The notes under the pieces: generated by a model
Told to the model about the DNA's origin: nothing
What the model saw: only the letters and a program-made list of their open reading frames with translations
Databases searched by the model: none
Program-made: the position numbers and the translations under genes
NCBI RefSeq assembly: GCF_035222375.1
Contig: NW_026946363.1
Coordinates: 2,232,001 to 2,296,000 of the forward strand
Direction of reading: 5' to 3'
DNA: 64,000 nt
DNA from: Podospora pseudocomata
Lineage: Eukaryota > Ascomycota > Sordariomycetes > Sordariales > Podosporaceae
Shown here: positions 45,086-57,238 of the stretch, piece by piece
Layout: each line of letters begins with the position of its first letter
Position numbering within the stretch: the first letter of the stretch is position 1

Positions 45086-47245
45086 TCACCGACACAAGTC
45101 CTCACTGCTACTAGACTGCAACTCTTCCTCCTCCTCCTCTTCCTCCCCCTCATCACCTGTCACTTCCTTCTTCTTAGGCTTCCAAGCCGGAACATCCTCA
45201 CACCCCTTGGGAACCCGACAAACACCCCTCACATCACACGTCTTCCACAAAACCTCCTTCACCTCCCTAAACACCTGCTCCGGCGCATCCATCGCCCAAA
45301 TCACATCCAAATGCTCATACCCCGGAATGACCTTCTGATGCACCACCTCCACATGTGGCTCCCTCCCCCTCTCAAACCGCCTCAGCAACTTTTCCCCATC
45401 CACCAAATCATCATCCCCCGCCACCCAAAGCGCAAAAGGCGGCGCCCTCTCATCATACCAAGCCGTGCTCCCCTTCCTCCTCCTCCCCTTTTTTCTTTCC
45501 CTCCCCCCCCCACCACCATCAGCCATATCCCTATCTACCTCGCCCAAAACCCCCTCTTCGCCAACCTCCCCATCCTCCCTCTCCTCAGCCCTCCACTCCT
45601 CCTTCGTACTTAGTATGCACTTCTGCCTAGCAAAGCACTCCCTCCCCAACCACCACCTCATACTCTCGCTACTGACAAAAACCGGCGCAAACCTGAACAT
45701 CCTGTCCCTCAACCCCCTATCCCACCTCCCATCACCCCACCCAAACAAGAAGCCGAAAACCTTGTACCCCAACCAGCCATATACCCTCCCGTTTAGTCGC
45801 CTGTGCATCTCCATCATGAACGGAATAAACGCGTGAATCCCAAAAAAGACCCTGAAAAACCCCGGGCTTATGACCCTCATGAATTTAAAATACATCTTCC
45901 CAATCAACGGCCCCGCATACGCCGCCGGAGCCAACCCGCAAAAAACCGTGATTCTGTCTCCGAGGTCAGGTCGCTGCTCCTTTGCCAGCGCGACCAGGGC
46001 TTGCGTCGTGCCCTGCGAGTGGCAGATCAGTCCTATTTTTGAAAACCCCGTCTCGTAGCACACACGGGAGATCAAAGCCGGGAGGTCAAAGACGCCCATT
46101 TGGCGGATGTTCCAGGCCCACATCCTCGGGTCGGAGTACTTCAGCAGCGTGTGCTTTGGCGTGAAACCGCAGCGGTTGTTGCCCAGCCAGACGTCATACC
46201 CTGCCTTGGCGAGTAGGAAAGCCAGGGAGTCGTCATCGTTGACGCAGTACGCCCCCGAGGATTGCAGTAAGCCGTGGATCAACAGCACCGGGAACTTCGC
46301 TGGAGAGGATGGGGGTTTCCTCGGGGGTGTGAAGGTCTCCGGGCCGCGATGGGCACGTTCGCAAGCCGGCAAGGGGGTGTGCTCCTTCGGATCGTAGACA
46401 TGCCAGAGGTCGATGAGGAAACCGTCTTCCGTCTGGACTTCAAAGGGTTCGATATCGAGGCCTACTCTTCTGGCGTAGTAGGCTGGGTCGCAGACCAAGG
46501 GGTCGGGGCCGCCTTCGGTGGGGGGGTAGGGGGTTTTACCTGACGGGCGGTGGCCGGATAACCAGGCTTCTTCTTGCCGTTTCCTGATCTCGGCCCGGCG
46601 GGTTTCTTCCTTGTAAAAGGGGCGGGAGGAAGCGTCGGGGTTGCGAAGGGTGACGAGTCGCCAGAGGTGTTGGACCGAGGGGCCGATGGAGGTGAATAGC
46701 GCGCCGAGGACGATGACAGCTAAGAAACCGAGGGAGAGGAAGAAGGAGGTGAATCGGAAGATGAGACACTGGATGTGGGTCATAAGGGAAGGGGGGCCGT
46801 ATAAAGGTAGAGGGGGGAACAAGGGGTTGGTGTGGGATGGTGGCATCGACCTTTTGAGGCTGGCGTCGGTCGATCTTTTGTTTGGGGAGGTGCCATTTTG
46901 CTGCTGGGAGAGGGCAATGGCTTTTTCTTCGTTGGGGGATTGGACTGGGTGGTGGTGGTGGGTTGGTTCGAGTTGTGTTTCCAGTTCTTCTCGCAAGACG
47001 TTGAGCTTGTGAGCTTCTTGGACCGGGACGGTTGGGAGGCGGTGGCCGTCGGCTGTTACTATCACCGTGTCGTGGGGGGTTACGAATTGGGCTTCGACCG
47101 CGATGGCGTCGTGGTTGCCTTGTTCTGGTGGGAGGAGAGAGAGCTTTTCTGATTGCTCGGCGAACTCGACGGCTGTTTTGGCGAGTTCGTTTTCGTCTAT
47201 GGCGCCTGGTGGTGAGGACTGGGTGAGGGTTGCTTGGACAGCCAT
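45086..47245 (-). CDS. Steryl-ester-hydrolase-like acid lipase, membrane-bound
   Basis: Single exon, 719 aa. A long variable N-terminus is followed by one hydrophobic segment (about 158-185, LIFRFTSFFLSLGFLAVIVLGALF), then the lipase entry region (RVGLDIEPFEVQTEDGFLIDLWHVY), the oxyanion loop LLIHGLLQSSGAYCVN and GYDVWLGNNRCGFTPKH. The catalytic triad is visible: Ser in CHSQG (near 408), Asp in AGDDDLVD (near 613) and His in GYEHLDVIWA (near 643). This is the Yeh1/Yeh2/Tgl1 group that hydrolyses steryl esters at lipid droplets or the plasma membrane. The loop between nucleophile and Asp holds a Gly/Arg-rich insert (EVDRDMADGGGGGRERKKGR). Confidence 0.88.
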   Translation of the reverse strand: MAVQATLTQSSPPGAIDENELAKTAVEFAEQSEKLSLLPPEQGNHDAIAVEAQFVTPHDTVIVTADGHRLPTVPVQEAHKLNVLREELETQLEPTHHHHPVQSPNEEKAIALSQQQNGTSPNKRSTDASLKRSMPPSHTNPLFPPLPLYGPPSLMTHIQCLIFRFTSFFLSLGFLAVIVLGALFTSIGPSVQHLWRLVTLRNPDASSRPFYKEETRRAEIRKRQEEAWLSGHRPSGKTPYPPTEGGPDPLVCDPAYYARRVGLDIEPFEVQTEDGFLIDLWHVYDPKEHTPLPACERAHRGPETFTPPRKPPSSPAKFPVLLIHGLLQSSGAYCVNDDDSLAFLLAKAGYDVWLGNNRCGFTPKHTLLKYSDPRMWAWNIRQMGVFDLPALISRVCYETGFSKIGLICHSQGTTQALVALAKEQRPDLGDRITVFCGLAPAAYAGPLIGKMYFKFMRVISPGFFRVFFGIHAFIPFMMEMHRRLNGRVYGWLGYKVFGFLFGWGDGRWDRGLRDRMFRFAPVFVSSESMRWWLGRECFARQKCILSTKEEWRAEEREDGEVGEEGVLGEVDRDMADGGGGGRERKKGRRRKGSTAWYDERAPPFALWVAGDDDLVDGEKLLRRFERGREPHVEVVHQKVIPGYEHLDVIWAMDAPEQVFREVKEVLWKTCDVRGVCRVPKGCEDVPAWKPKKKEVTGDEGEEEEEEEELQSSSSEDLCR

Positions 47246-48504
47246 GGCTGAAGGTGAGGGTGGCTTGGTCTCCCTCTGAACGGGGAATATATTGCTGATA
47301 TCATACAGATTGAACCGACTGGAAAGAAAATACCGTCGTGATAGTAGAACAACAGGTGTCTAGATCTTGAAGAAACCGCCCGTCTCACAAACAGAAAAAA
47401 CATCAATGAGACTCGAGGCATGCCATACTCCATCCCCACATGCCAGACGTCATTTGTGGCTGCAGTTACTAAACGGGACAAAAACGGTCTCGTTCCGGAG
47501 AAGCCAGCCACTGTCGACAAGATTTTCCCCCTCTTGCGATCGAAACTGAAAAGGATAAACCATCCACATCGAGCAAAATGCAGGGTCACAAACAAGCTTC
47601 TTGTCATGACATGGAAAGATGGATGTCGAGGGAACAAATAACCCCCTGCGTCACCATGCAGCTGGGAGCATGGGCGCGGGGTGTTGACAGGGCCTTGCGA
47701 TTGGTTTAGGTCTGTTTTACGCATGTGAAGATCGTTGATCACAGTGGGGCTCTGCTGGGTGGGTGGCTGACAGCACAACCCTTGGGCTTGGGACTTGGGA
47801 TGAACCTGAACCGTCATCAACAACAACAACTGGAAAATATTTCCCATGGACAAGAAACCTGAATGATCGAGAGGTTGTGACTGCTATTCGTTCTCCCAAA
47901 GATTGGCATAGATGTCGTGCATAATGAGACAAGTGACCACAAGTAACCCGGAACACTGGGTACCTGTCTGTTGAACTGAACATTGGACGTCTGGTAGGCT
48001 GGCACGAAAGAGCAAGACATATCATGGTGTGAAAAGTAGAAGACCAACCCGACAAGCCTATTTTCGTAACATCATGCTGTTCTTCTAGCCTAGACACTAC
48101 ATACGTGAAACCCAAAGAGAAGGGTTAGGGTTACCCTAGTCCCGGCTGGGTAAGCGGATCCGCGAATAGCCAATGCCATATGCCGAGGTGAAAGGAAGCC
48201 GAAGCCACACCACCAGCTGCTGCTGGGTTCACCACCACCGAAACAGGCGGGTCTACTTTCGCGCTGAGAGTCTCCTCGAATGCTTTAAACCCCAGAGGCC
48301 ATTGGGTGTTCCTAGTCAGCAGCTGCATTGCTCTGCTACCTCCTCATTCTCGAATATCCATCATCTAATTTTTCCCAACCACAACTCCCGAAACCCGTTC
48401 ATGTACCTTGCTGGACCGCCCCTACCCTACCCACACCACGACACCACGCGACGCTCGGAAGCCATAACCCCCACGACAACGTCGCACCGCGCGAACTTCC
48501 AACC
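47246..48504. promoter_or_regulatory. Divergent lipase / PEX6 promoter region
   Basis: 1.26 kb between divergent start codons. A telomere-repeat-like GGGTTAGGGTTACCCTA at about 48122-48138 lies 370 bp before PEX6. No gene seen. Confidence 0.45.
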
Positions 48505-51500
48505 ATGGCAGCAGCTTCAGAAGTAAGAGGAGCAAACAAGAGACGGGTCCGTAGACGCAGACAGGACAAGCCGGCGCTGGCGGCGCGTTTGGTGCTTGAT
48601 GACCATGTCAAGAGTGATGTGGGCATTGTGTCGGAGGACTTGTACGCAGAGTTGTTTCCGCATTTGCAGCATGGTTGGTCTCCTATCTTTTCTATACTGA
48701 CTTGTCAAGCTGTTGATCCAGTGCTAACATTATCTTTTGCTACCACAAAGCCCACGAAGACGAAGACCACCACCCCCCTCCCCGCCCTTTCGTCCACATC
48801 GCCATCGCCCCCTGGGCACCAACCCCCACCCCCGAAGCCATCAACTGGTCAATCGTCCCCGTCACAAAATCCTCGGCCCTCGCCCCAAACACGGTCCAGT
48901 TTGCCCCCTCCTCCCTCGCCCTCCAGTCCTTTGCCATCAACCTCAAGCAAGTCGCGCCCTCGCGCCTGTCCAGCCACAGCAGCAGAAGCGGCATTGAGGT
49001 TTTGGTTCTAGACGTCACCGCGATCGCCCTCGACACCGTGTTCGTCAGCCTAGAAGGGGAACTAGCCAACCGACTGGAGAACGGCGAGGGCACCTTCTTC
49101 AGAGACCACCCCCCCTCCAAGGGCAAGGTCACCTCCTCCGCGGGCGGCGCAACCCCCACCCCCGAGGACCGTCTCACGGCTGCGTTGCGCACGGCGCTTG
49201 ATACGCTAAAGGTGGTTCACACGGGGGATATGTTCCCGCTGCCACTCCCCCCTCACCCCGTCACCCACATCCCGCCCAACCCCGGCAGGATTACACTGTG
49301 CGAGCCAGTCGGTCAGGGGATTCTCGCGCCTAGTACCAAGATTATTGTCTCGCGCGGGAGGATTCACTCCAAGCACAACCGCTCGTCCGCTCCACCGATG
49401 CCGAGCACCCGGATCGGTGGCGTGACCGAGGAGGATGAGGATACGTCCAATGATCAGTTTTACTCGGCAGCTGAGGAGGGCGCTCGCACAGATGCCCGGG
49501 TGGAGGAGGACGGGGATACCGAAACCGAAGTGGAAGAGGCCGAGGACGAAGAGGAAGATGCATTGTCAGACGACTCGATGGACGAGATGATCTCCCTCCA
49601 GGCTCCCAGCCTGACCTCTGCCATCACAAGCGGCATCGGCACGCCCACCACCATTGGGGGTCGAGGCCGCAAGACCAACGGCATGAGCAGCGCTGTGTCT
49701 GTCTTTTCCAGCTTCACCGCCGCAACCGCTCGACCCGACCGTCCCCGCGGTAGGCTGTTCAAAGCTCACGGTCTGGTCCAGCCTGTGCCTCCTGAGGTCC
49801 TGCATCCGAAACCTGCTCCCGAAGATGATGAAGAAGCGCGGATCTACGTCGACGTGAGGGATCTTCCCCGGATTGGGTGTTTTTCGGGGGATTGGGTCAG
49901 GGTTGAGGCGGCGCAGGAGCCGCCGTCGAACGGGTTTGGGCAGTTTGGGCTGGGGAGCTTTGTTGACGCCAGCCCTGATGAAATCCAGTGGAGACCGGCG
50001 AGGGTGTATGGGTTGCCGGAGGGGTATTCGTCCAGGCCTGTGGCACGAGTGCCGAGCTCGAAACAGGAGGGGAGGAGGATGTCGTTTTTCGAGAGCCAGG
50101 TTCAGAAGGGGGGGGGCGGGACGGGGCCGGGGGTGTATGCCTCGCCTATATTTCTGGCGAACCTGGAGGGGCCGGCTTATTTGAGGGTGGCGCCCATTCA
50201 AAGGGGTGGGGGAGGGCGTGCGGGGATCAAAGGGAAGAAGACAACGCAAGGGGTGGCGGCGGTGCTTCAGCCGCCGGCGGCGAGGGAGGTGATTTTGCAG
50301 CATGTCAGGACGCCGGTGGCGGTGGAGAGGGATGTGCAGACTGCCGTGATGGCGGGGCTGAAGTTTTGGTTTGAGAGGAGGTTGAGGGTGGTGAAGGGGG
50401 GGGATCTGATTGCTGTGCCGATTGATACGCAGCTTGGGAGGACGCTGCAGGAGGGGACGATGACGGGTGGTGGGGAAGGGGAAAGTGCGGTCGATGACGT
50501 GCTGGGGTTGATTGCCTCGAGGAGGACAGACCACCACAGCCTCAAGTATGACGAGGTGGCGTGGTTTAGAGTTGGGCATGTGTCGGCTGCGAAGCAGGAA
50601 GTTGGTGCGGAGACGATGGGGGAGGAGGAGGAGGAGGGGGAGGAGGAGGATCCCTGGGGGGGGGTGGCTTGTGTGGATATCTCGCTGGCGCATTTGGAGC
50701 AGACGGGGTCGACGACGAGTCGGATTCCGGGGATTGCGGGTAGTACTTGGAGGTATTATCTTGGGATTGATAGGTTGCCCAGACAGCCGTCCTCTCACGC
50801 CGGCAGCCCGTTGATGATTGCGCCGGAGAGGACGGCGGCTGTCTCCCCTCTGAGGAGGAAACTGAGAGAGTTGATGGCTGCTGCTACTAGCAAGCCGGCG
50901 CTTCATCTCAAGATGCCACCCGTGGCTATCCTTCTTGTCTCTACCCAGCGCGCCATCGGGAAAGCCTTCACCGCGTCGCAAGCCTGCGCCGATGTTGGGC
51001 TGCACACCTTTGCCATCGACGCCTACGACATCGTCAACGACTCCGGCGCTGGCGGGAGCGACGTCAAGACTGCTGGGTTTTTGACATCGAGGGCGGAAAG
51101 AGCGATGAGCTGCGGCCCGGATTGCTGCGCGCTGCTGGTTAGGCATATTGAAGCTCTGACGGCGGACAGGATGGTGACCAGCATCAGGGAGGTGCTCCAA
51201 GATGCGAGGGTGCTGATCGCCACCACGACCGAGGTGGAGAAGGTGCCTGATGGGATTAGGGCGCTGTTTACGCACGAGCTGGAGATGACTGCGCCCGACG
51301 AGGGAGAGAGGGAGGCGATTCTCAGGACTATTCTGGACAACCAGGGTGTTGCTCTCGACCCCGAGGTTGAGCTCGGCGGGATAGCGCTCAAGACTGCTGC
51401 GCTGGTGGCGGGGGATTTGGTTGATGTTGTCGAGCGAGCCCTGGTTGCCCAGAAGGCGAGGCTGGAGGCCTTGTCGGCAAAGGCGTCCAAGAACGAGGGC

Positions 51501-52912
51501 GTGCCTGTCACGGTCCGGGACGTGAAAGTAGCTGGTGGGCCGGCGGCGCAGGGGCTGACAAAGTCTGACTTTGAGGTTGCGGTCGAGGCGGCACGGAAGA
51601 ACTTTGCGGATGCGATTGGGGCGCCCAAGATCCCGAATGTGACTTGGGATGATGTGGGGGGGTTGAATAATGTGAAGGAGGCGGTGACGGAGACGATCCA
51701 GCTGCCGCTGGAGAGGCCGGAGCTGTTCGCCAAGGGGATGAAGAAGAGGTCTGGTATCTTGTTTTATGGTCCGCCTGGAACGGGCAAGACGCTGCTTGCA
51801 AAGGCGATTGCGACAGAGTACAGTTTGAATTTCTTCAGTGTCAAGGGGCCCGAGCTGTTGAACATGTATATTGGTGAGAGCGAGGCTAATGTGCGGAGGG
51901 TGTTTCAGCGGGCGAGGGACGCGAGGCCGTGTGTGGTTTTCTTTGACGAGTTGGACTCGGTGGCGCCGAAGAGGGGGAACCAGGGAGATAGCGGTGGTGT
52001 GATGGATCGGATTGTCAGTCAGTTGCTGGCGGAGCTGGACGGGATGAGCGGGGGGGATGAGGATGCGGGGGGGGTGTTTGTGGTGGGAGCGACGAACAGG
52101 CCGGATTTGCTGGACCAGGCGCTGTTGCGGCCGGGGAGGTTTGACAAGATGCTTTACTTGGGAGTGTCGGATACACATGAGAAGCAGATGAAGATTATGG
52201 AGGCGCTGACGAGGAAGTATGTATTCCCCCCCTTCACCTACCCGATAATGGTTGCTAACGACGATGTGAAAGATTCACCCTCCACCCCTCAGTCTCCCTC
52301 CGCAACGTCGCCGAGCGGTTGCCGTTCACTTACACCGGCGCCGACTTTTACGCCCTCTGCTCAGACGCCATGCTCAAGGCTGTTACGAGACAGGCTGCCC
52401 TCGTTGATAAGAAGGTCAAGGCTATCAACACGGAACGCCAAGCGCAGAATCAACCTGAGATCACCACCGCTTACTTCTTTGACCACTTCGCCACGAAAGA
52501 AGACGTTGCGGTCATGGTGACGGAGCAAGACTTCCTTGACGCTCACAGTGAGCTTATTCCCAGCGTCAGTGCTGGGGAGCTGGAGCATTACGAAAAGGTC
52601 AGGGCTACGTTTGAGGGGGTGAAGGACAAGAAAGAGACGACGACGCAGCAGCAGCAGCAGCAAAACGGGAGGTTGGCTATGGGGAAGAGGAGTGCCAGTG
52701 ATCGAAGTGTGGCTGTGCATAGGGGTAAGGGGAAAGGAAAGGGCAAGGCGGTGGCGACGGGGAGTGAGGAGGATGAGTGTGATGATGGGGAGGGGGTGAA
52801 TGGTGGTGGGTATAGGGATAAGGGGAAGGGGAAGGCGGTTGATGTTGGTGGTGGGAGTGGTGCGCCGTTTGGGGGGCAGGGGCAGGATGATGACGAGGGG
52901 TTGTATGACTGA
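48505..52912 (+). CDS. PEX6: Peroxisomal AAA ATPase Pex6
   Basis: Exons 48505-48673, 48751-52216, 52273-52912 (1424 aa). Two N-terminal domains and acidic linkers (EDGDTETEVEEAEDEEED) precede a degenerate D1 ATPase (about 740-960; its P-loop position reads STQRAIGKAF, without GKT) and an intact D2 ATPase: WDDVGGLNNVKEAV, Walker A GPPGTGKT (near 1063), Walker B VVFFDELDSVAP (near 1118) and arginine-finger region NRPDLLDQALLRPGRFD. Inactive D1 plus active D2 is typical of Pex6, which with Pex1 pulls ubiquitinated Pex5 from the peroxisomal membrane. The C-terminus has a polyGln run (about 52644-52663) and Gly/Lys/Asp-rich low-complexity sequence. The last intron joins TRK to FTLHPSVSLRNVAERLP. 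Confidence 0.95.
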
Positions 52913-53224
52913 TATGAGGAGATATTTTGTTTATATTGTACAGAAGGGGTCATAAATGGGAAATAATACATGTTTTTTTTATTTATTTTTCGACTGTGAA
53001 ATGAAAATCACATGCGATATCTATAGCGACTTTCTCCTCACCAACATGAACTGAAAAGCATCTGACATTGAAAAGTAAACCATATACACCATGCAGGCAG
53101 GCCTTCCTTGCTACAGCACATATCAAATCACCTAGTTAAACCGAAACTATCAAACACCAACCTCACCTCCGAAGAACCCAAACTCGCAACACATTATCAA
53201 CCCACGAATCAAACATGTCCGTAT
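52913..53224. other. Convergent 3' region
   Basis: 312 bp between the PEX6 stop and the SH3BGR-like stop; A/T-rich, no gene seen. Confidence 0.4.
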
Positions 53225-54222
53225 TTACTTCTTCTCCTCTAGCTTCTTGTCATTTTCACTACTCTCCTCCTCCTCCTCCTCACTGCTCTCCTCCTTAATC
53301 GCCTCGGCCTTCTCCACCGCCTCAATCTCCTCCTTGCTCACCCTCTCAATCGGGCTCCCATGCACGTTCGTCACGGGCGGGTCCACGTCCTTGGGCAGAC
53401 TCCCCTTCCAGCTCGTGGTCGTAGGGCTCTGAATCGTGGTCTCAATCGTTTTATCGCCAGAGCTCTTCCACCCGGTGCTCGTCGGGCTCTGAAATCCCGC
53501 TGGAGTCTCCTCTTTTTTGCTTTCCTTCCCCTCGTTCTCCTGCACCTTTGCACTAGCAGCAGCAGCCTTGCTCCTCAACGCATTCAGCTGATTCTTTTTC
53601 GCTTTTTGCGCAGCTTCTTCGACGATGGAGCGGATTGGCAACGAGGCAGGATGTTGCGGCGCGGGAGTGGTGGCCTTGACCAGGTTCTGAGGAGCCACCG
53701 GTGGAAGGGCAGGTTTGGAGGTGGTGACTGGTTTTTGGACGATGGGGGGGGGGGCGGCGGATTTGGAGGGGATGGTGAAGTCGTCGTAGTAGATTTGGAC
53801 GTGTTGTTTGAGTTCGCCGTATTCGTTCCATTCTTCGATTTCTACTAGGTCCTACACACGGGGGTTAGGTGGGGGGAGGGGGTGGTGAGGGTGTGGTATG
53901 GGAAAAGGGGGGGCAGAAGGGGGGGACGAACGCCGAGGACGAGGCCTTCTTGGACTAGGCCGGGGATCTTTCTCTGGCGGCCCGAGGCGTCTTTGCCTGC
54001 GCGGCGGCCCCAGAGCATGCGCGCTTTCTCGTCGACGGCGATGTCGATTGCTTTGAAGGGGACGCGGTTGGCGCGGAGGATGGTCTCCAGGCGGGAGGTG
54101 GCGGTGACAATGTGGGAGGAGCCGGCTGTGAGGGAGGTGTAGATGTAGAGGGCGGGATCGGTTGAGTAGGTCTGCGGTGCTGCCGGCGCCGCCGTGGCCG
54201 GGGCGCTGCTTTCGGAGGCCAT
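53225..54222 (-). CDS. SH3BGR/glutaredoxin-like protein with acidic tail
   Basis: Exons 54222-53932 and 53851-53225 (305 aa). ALYIYTSLTAGSSHIVTATSRLETILRANRVPFKAIDIAVDEKARMLWGRRAG....KIPGLVQEGLVLG then (across the intron) DLVEIEEWNEYGELKQ: a thioredoxin-like fold without a CxxC, with the cis-Pro in KIPGLV, as in SH3BGR-like proteins (about 20-115). The remainder is Pro/Ala-rich, then Lys/Glu-rich and very acidic at the end (SSEEEEEESSENDKKLEEKK). The intron uses the unusual donor GTTCGT; the split VLG-DLVEIEEW fits the family exactly. Cellular role unknown. Confidence 0.78.
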
Positions 54223-55087
54223 GATGGGGGTTGTTTGTGGTGGTGTTGTTTTGTTTCGCTACGACACCGAACAACAACGGGGGGAAGCTTCTTTGTTGGT
54301 TGGGTGATGTTGTTGTTTATAACAGGTATGGGGAGATGATGCAATTAGACCAACTCTCGGTTGTCGCGGCCCCAGGCACAAGGGGGAGGGGGGTTCGATC
54401 GGGTCGGGGGGTGTCGTGTTGATCGAAGGGGTCCTGAGCTGCTGCGGGGTACATGCGAAAGTGGAGGAGGGGTAAGATGACGGTCTGTCGTCAACGTCAA
54501 CGAAACTGCCCGTATAAAGACTCTCAACTGATGAGGGTTGTTTCCTTTGGGTTGCAAAGGTGAACCCACTTAAAGAAGAGAAATGTCAAAGAATGAAGAG
54601 CTCAAACACCCCAGAGTTGTCACAACAGATGGGATGAAACGAGGGGTCCAACGGAAACCCCGCGATAGGACGGCATGCCTCACTCGGGGTCTCAGGCCAC
54701 ATCGAGATTGATTGTTTCCTTTGGTTGCCGTTTGCATCTCATGGGCCATCGCGAAAACCTCTGGATGATCTCTCAGAACGCTGTTCTTTGATGCAACCGG
54801 GACAGAGGACCTCCCACTGGCAAACAAGCCCACGGCTCAGCTTATATCCGAGACCAAGACTGTGGCCTTCGCATCATCAACTGGTCTAATAAGCTCTTGT
54901 GATGCTTGTTGGTGACGATGGCTGCATAGCGGGTAGTAAGTCCATCCCAAGACAACGAATTGCCGCAGGGCCTCAAAGAAGCTGAATGCCTCGACAGATT
55001 CAGCTGCATGCCGGCCCTTGCCAGAACTGGCCTTTCTCTGGTGATGATGGAGCTATATAGATTGTCAGTGTGGCTGTGAGTGGTGAG
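54223..55087. other. Spacer left of the small hypothetical gene
   Basis: 865 bp; upstream DNA of the SH3BGR-like gene and of the next plus-strand gene. A TATATAG at about 55054-55060 lies about 30 bp before the next start codon. Confidence 0.4.
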
Positions 55088-55633
55088 ATGGAGTGGGAGA
55101 CATCTGACAAAGTCTACATGCCATCTCCAGTCGATTTCTTCTCGAATTTCACAATGTGTTTGATCGGCCTCTTGATTCCTGTACTCGGCCCTAGAAAGAG
55201 ATCACCAAAGCACAAGCGCAAGCCCGAAAGAAGACAACATCAAATATACGACGATCTCGAAAAGTCATCACCGCCATATCAAGACACCAACGAGTACAGA
55301 GACCTAGCTCCAGCGGCTGACCACACCGAGCCACGAGTATATGCAACACTCGAAGAAGACTTTCTGGCATGTGAGCAAATCCGACACAAGGAATGTGTAC
55401 GACTGCTTGGTGAAATCGAAAGGGAGATGGACAGGCTGGAGAGAGAATATGACCGGCGACAGCTATTCGAGCCTAGTCTTCTTCCACTTGCAAATTCCTC
55501 TACGACAGCAGAACAAAAAGTGCTGGTTGAACAAGACAGGCGGGTGACCAGCAACGATGCCTCGTACTACCAGGACACTCCCACCTGCCACTGCTATGTC
55601 TGCCACAACCTTCGCCGATACAGCAGACAATAG
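55088..55633 (+). CDS. Hypothetical protein with one membrane segment and a CxCxxC end
   Basis: Single exon, 181 aa from ATG 55088. Not recognised. A hydrophobic stretch near residues 18-34 (FTMCLIGLLIPVLG) is followed by a basic patch (KRSPKHKRKPERR), a polar middle, and a charged helix with coiled-coil character near 95-125 (LLGEIEREMDRLEREYDRR). It ends in TPTCHCYVCHNLRRYSRQ, where CHCYVC could bind a metal or be lipidated. The open frame has no intron signals. Evidence is length, the ordered charge pattern and a TATA box; it could be lineage-restricted. Confidence 0.5.
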   Translation: MEWETSDKVYMPSPVDFFSNFTMCLIGLLIPVLGPRKRSPKHKRKPERRQHQIYDDLEKSSPPYQDTNEYRDLAPAADHTEPRVYATLEEDFLACEQIRHKECVRLLGEIEREMDRLEREYDRRQLFEPSLLPLANSSTTAEQKVLVEQDRRVTSNDASYYQDTPTCHCYVCHNLRRYSRQ

Positions 55634-57238
55634 CCAACAGCATCCGAGTCTGGACGTCATTTGACCGGCGGGGTGGAGGTAAAGCCCGGAGGCCGGAACC
55701 GGACCATCGGATGCGGAGGGTTCGTGGATCTTCCCGGCCTCGAGAGCGGCCTTCTTCCCTGACAGCTGGAGTTCGGATGGGATAAAGTTCGGATGGGATA
55801 AAGTTCGGGTGGTTCTTTGTTGTGCTCCGGCTGGTTGTCGGGGAAGGGATTCCCGCTGTGTATCAGGAAGCCCCTGCTACGGATTTCTTGGGACGGGCTA
55901 AGAGTCAGGGTCTGGCTGGCTGGATTCGGGAGAAATTGGAAAGGCATTTCGGCTTATAACCCCTCATGATAGCTTCGTTTCTGCTCATTGTTATCAACAA
56001 GAACCATGTCATCTCCTTCCTGATTCTGGAGTCTTGACCCCAGATCTCGGTGGACCAGCATTTTAAACGGAGATTGAAAGGGGGGTTCTTGAGCAAGTGG
56101 TTGCCCGTGGGCCCGTGGGTGTCCCCTGTTGGAGTTCCACCAGCGAAATAACCTTCTGCCAAGACCCATCGCGGCTCGAACTCCCCATTTCCCATCTTCA
56201 ATCAAGCCACTTAATTTGACGCTGGGTTTCAGGCCCATGACGTTGAGGTCTTTTCTGCGTCTTTTCCATGCGGGGAACCCGACTCAAGAAGATTCTCGAC
56301 TGCATGTCGTGATTCTGGAAGCGGTGGTGAGATGAAGACGATGTGGGCATCCGTTTATACGACAGCAACAAACTCCAATAAAGCATGCTGTGCGCGCCCG
56401 CAATCTGCCCTGGTGGTCGCACAACTGCCGGTGAGAATGGTGATCAGCTAACGGCCAGCGACCAGCCGAAAGGCCTGTTGGGCATCTTCTATTTATTATT
56501 CGGCGTTTCTCTCGGCTGCCTGTGGCGGTGTCGACGCCCTCTCATGCTCTCGGAATAGTATGGCGCAACATCTCGATACGAGTGATGTCAGGCTGACAGA
56601 CTGTGAGCAATATTGTAAAAATATTGTAAAAAAAATCTGCAGTTTTCCTGCATGTTGAAAGCGACGTGGCAAGAGGTGGAGAAAGGGAATCATGATCTGA
56701 GTGAGTTGTTGATCGTCGGGCCAAGCCGTCGACCGTTCTCTTGGGCAGGGAATGGTAACGCTGCCAAGCGGGAGGTCCACCTCGTCCAAACTGGTTGGCT
56801 GCCGCTGAACTCCCCCTCTCTGTTCCTGCATATGGGATGGCACCCAGCCAATGACATCCCCTCGCTTGGGCTCTGCAAGGTACGCGGCAACCCGTCCGAC
56901 CAGGTGTGGCAATCACAAAGGCCGCCCCCCCCAAGTCGGTAGCCCCCAGAAATCTCTGCGACACTTCGGGGGGCACGGGGGGTCTCTAAAAGGGAGCAAT
57001 CCCACGCCGTTCCATGCTCCGCGTCCCCCTTCCCCTTCTGTTTCCTCTCACCAGCCATCCCAGCTAGCCATCACGCTCTTTTCTGCTTTGCCATTCGGCA
57101 TCAGCCTTACACTCTTTTTAAAACACTTTTAAACATCATCATTCGGCTTCCTGGCTCGACTTATTCTTCACCCAACCAAATACAAGTTTACAACTTTGAC
57201 ACGCGTCACTTTTACAAACACCCAACCAAATATTCAAA
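55634..57238. other. Gene-poor 1.6-kb stretch
   Basis: No gene recognised; overlapping open frames on both strands lack family features. A 16-bp unit GTTCGGATGGGATAAA is repeated in tandem at 55771-55802 with a partial third copy to 55808. Confidence 0.4.
55771..55808. repeat. Tandem 16-bp direct repeat
   Basis: Two perfect copies of GTTCGGATGGGATAAA and the first seven bases of a third. Confidence 0.85.
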
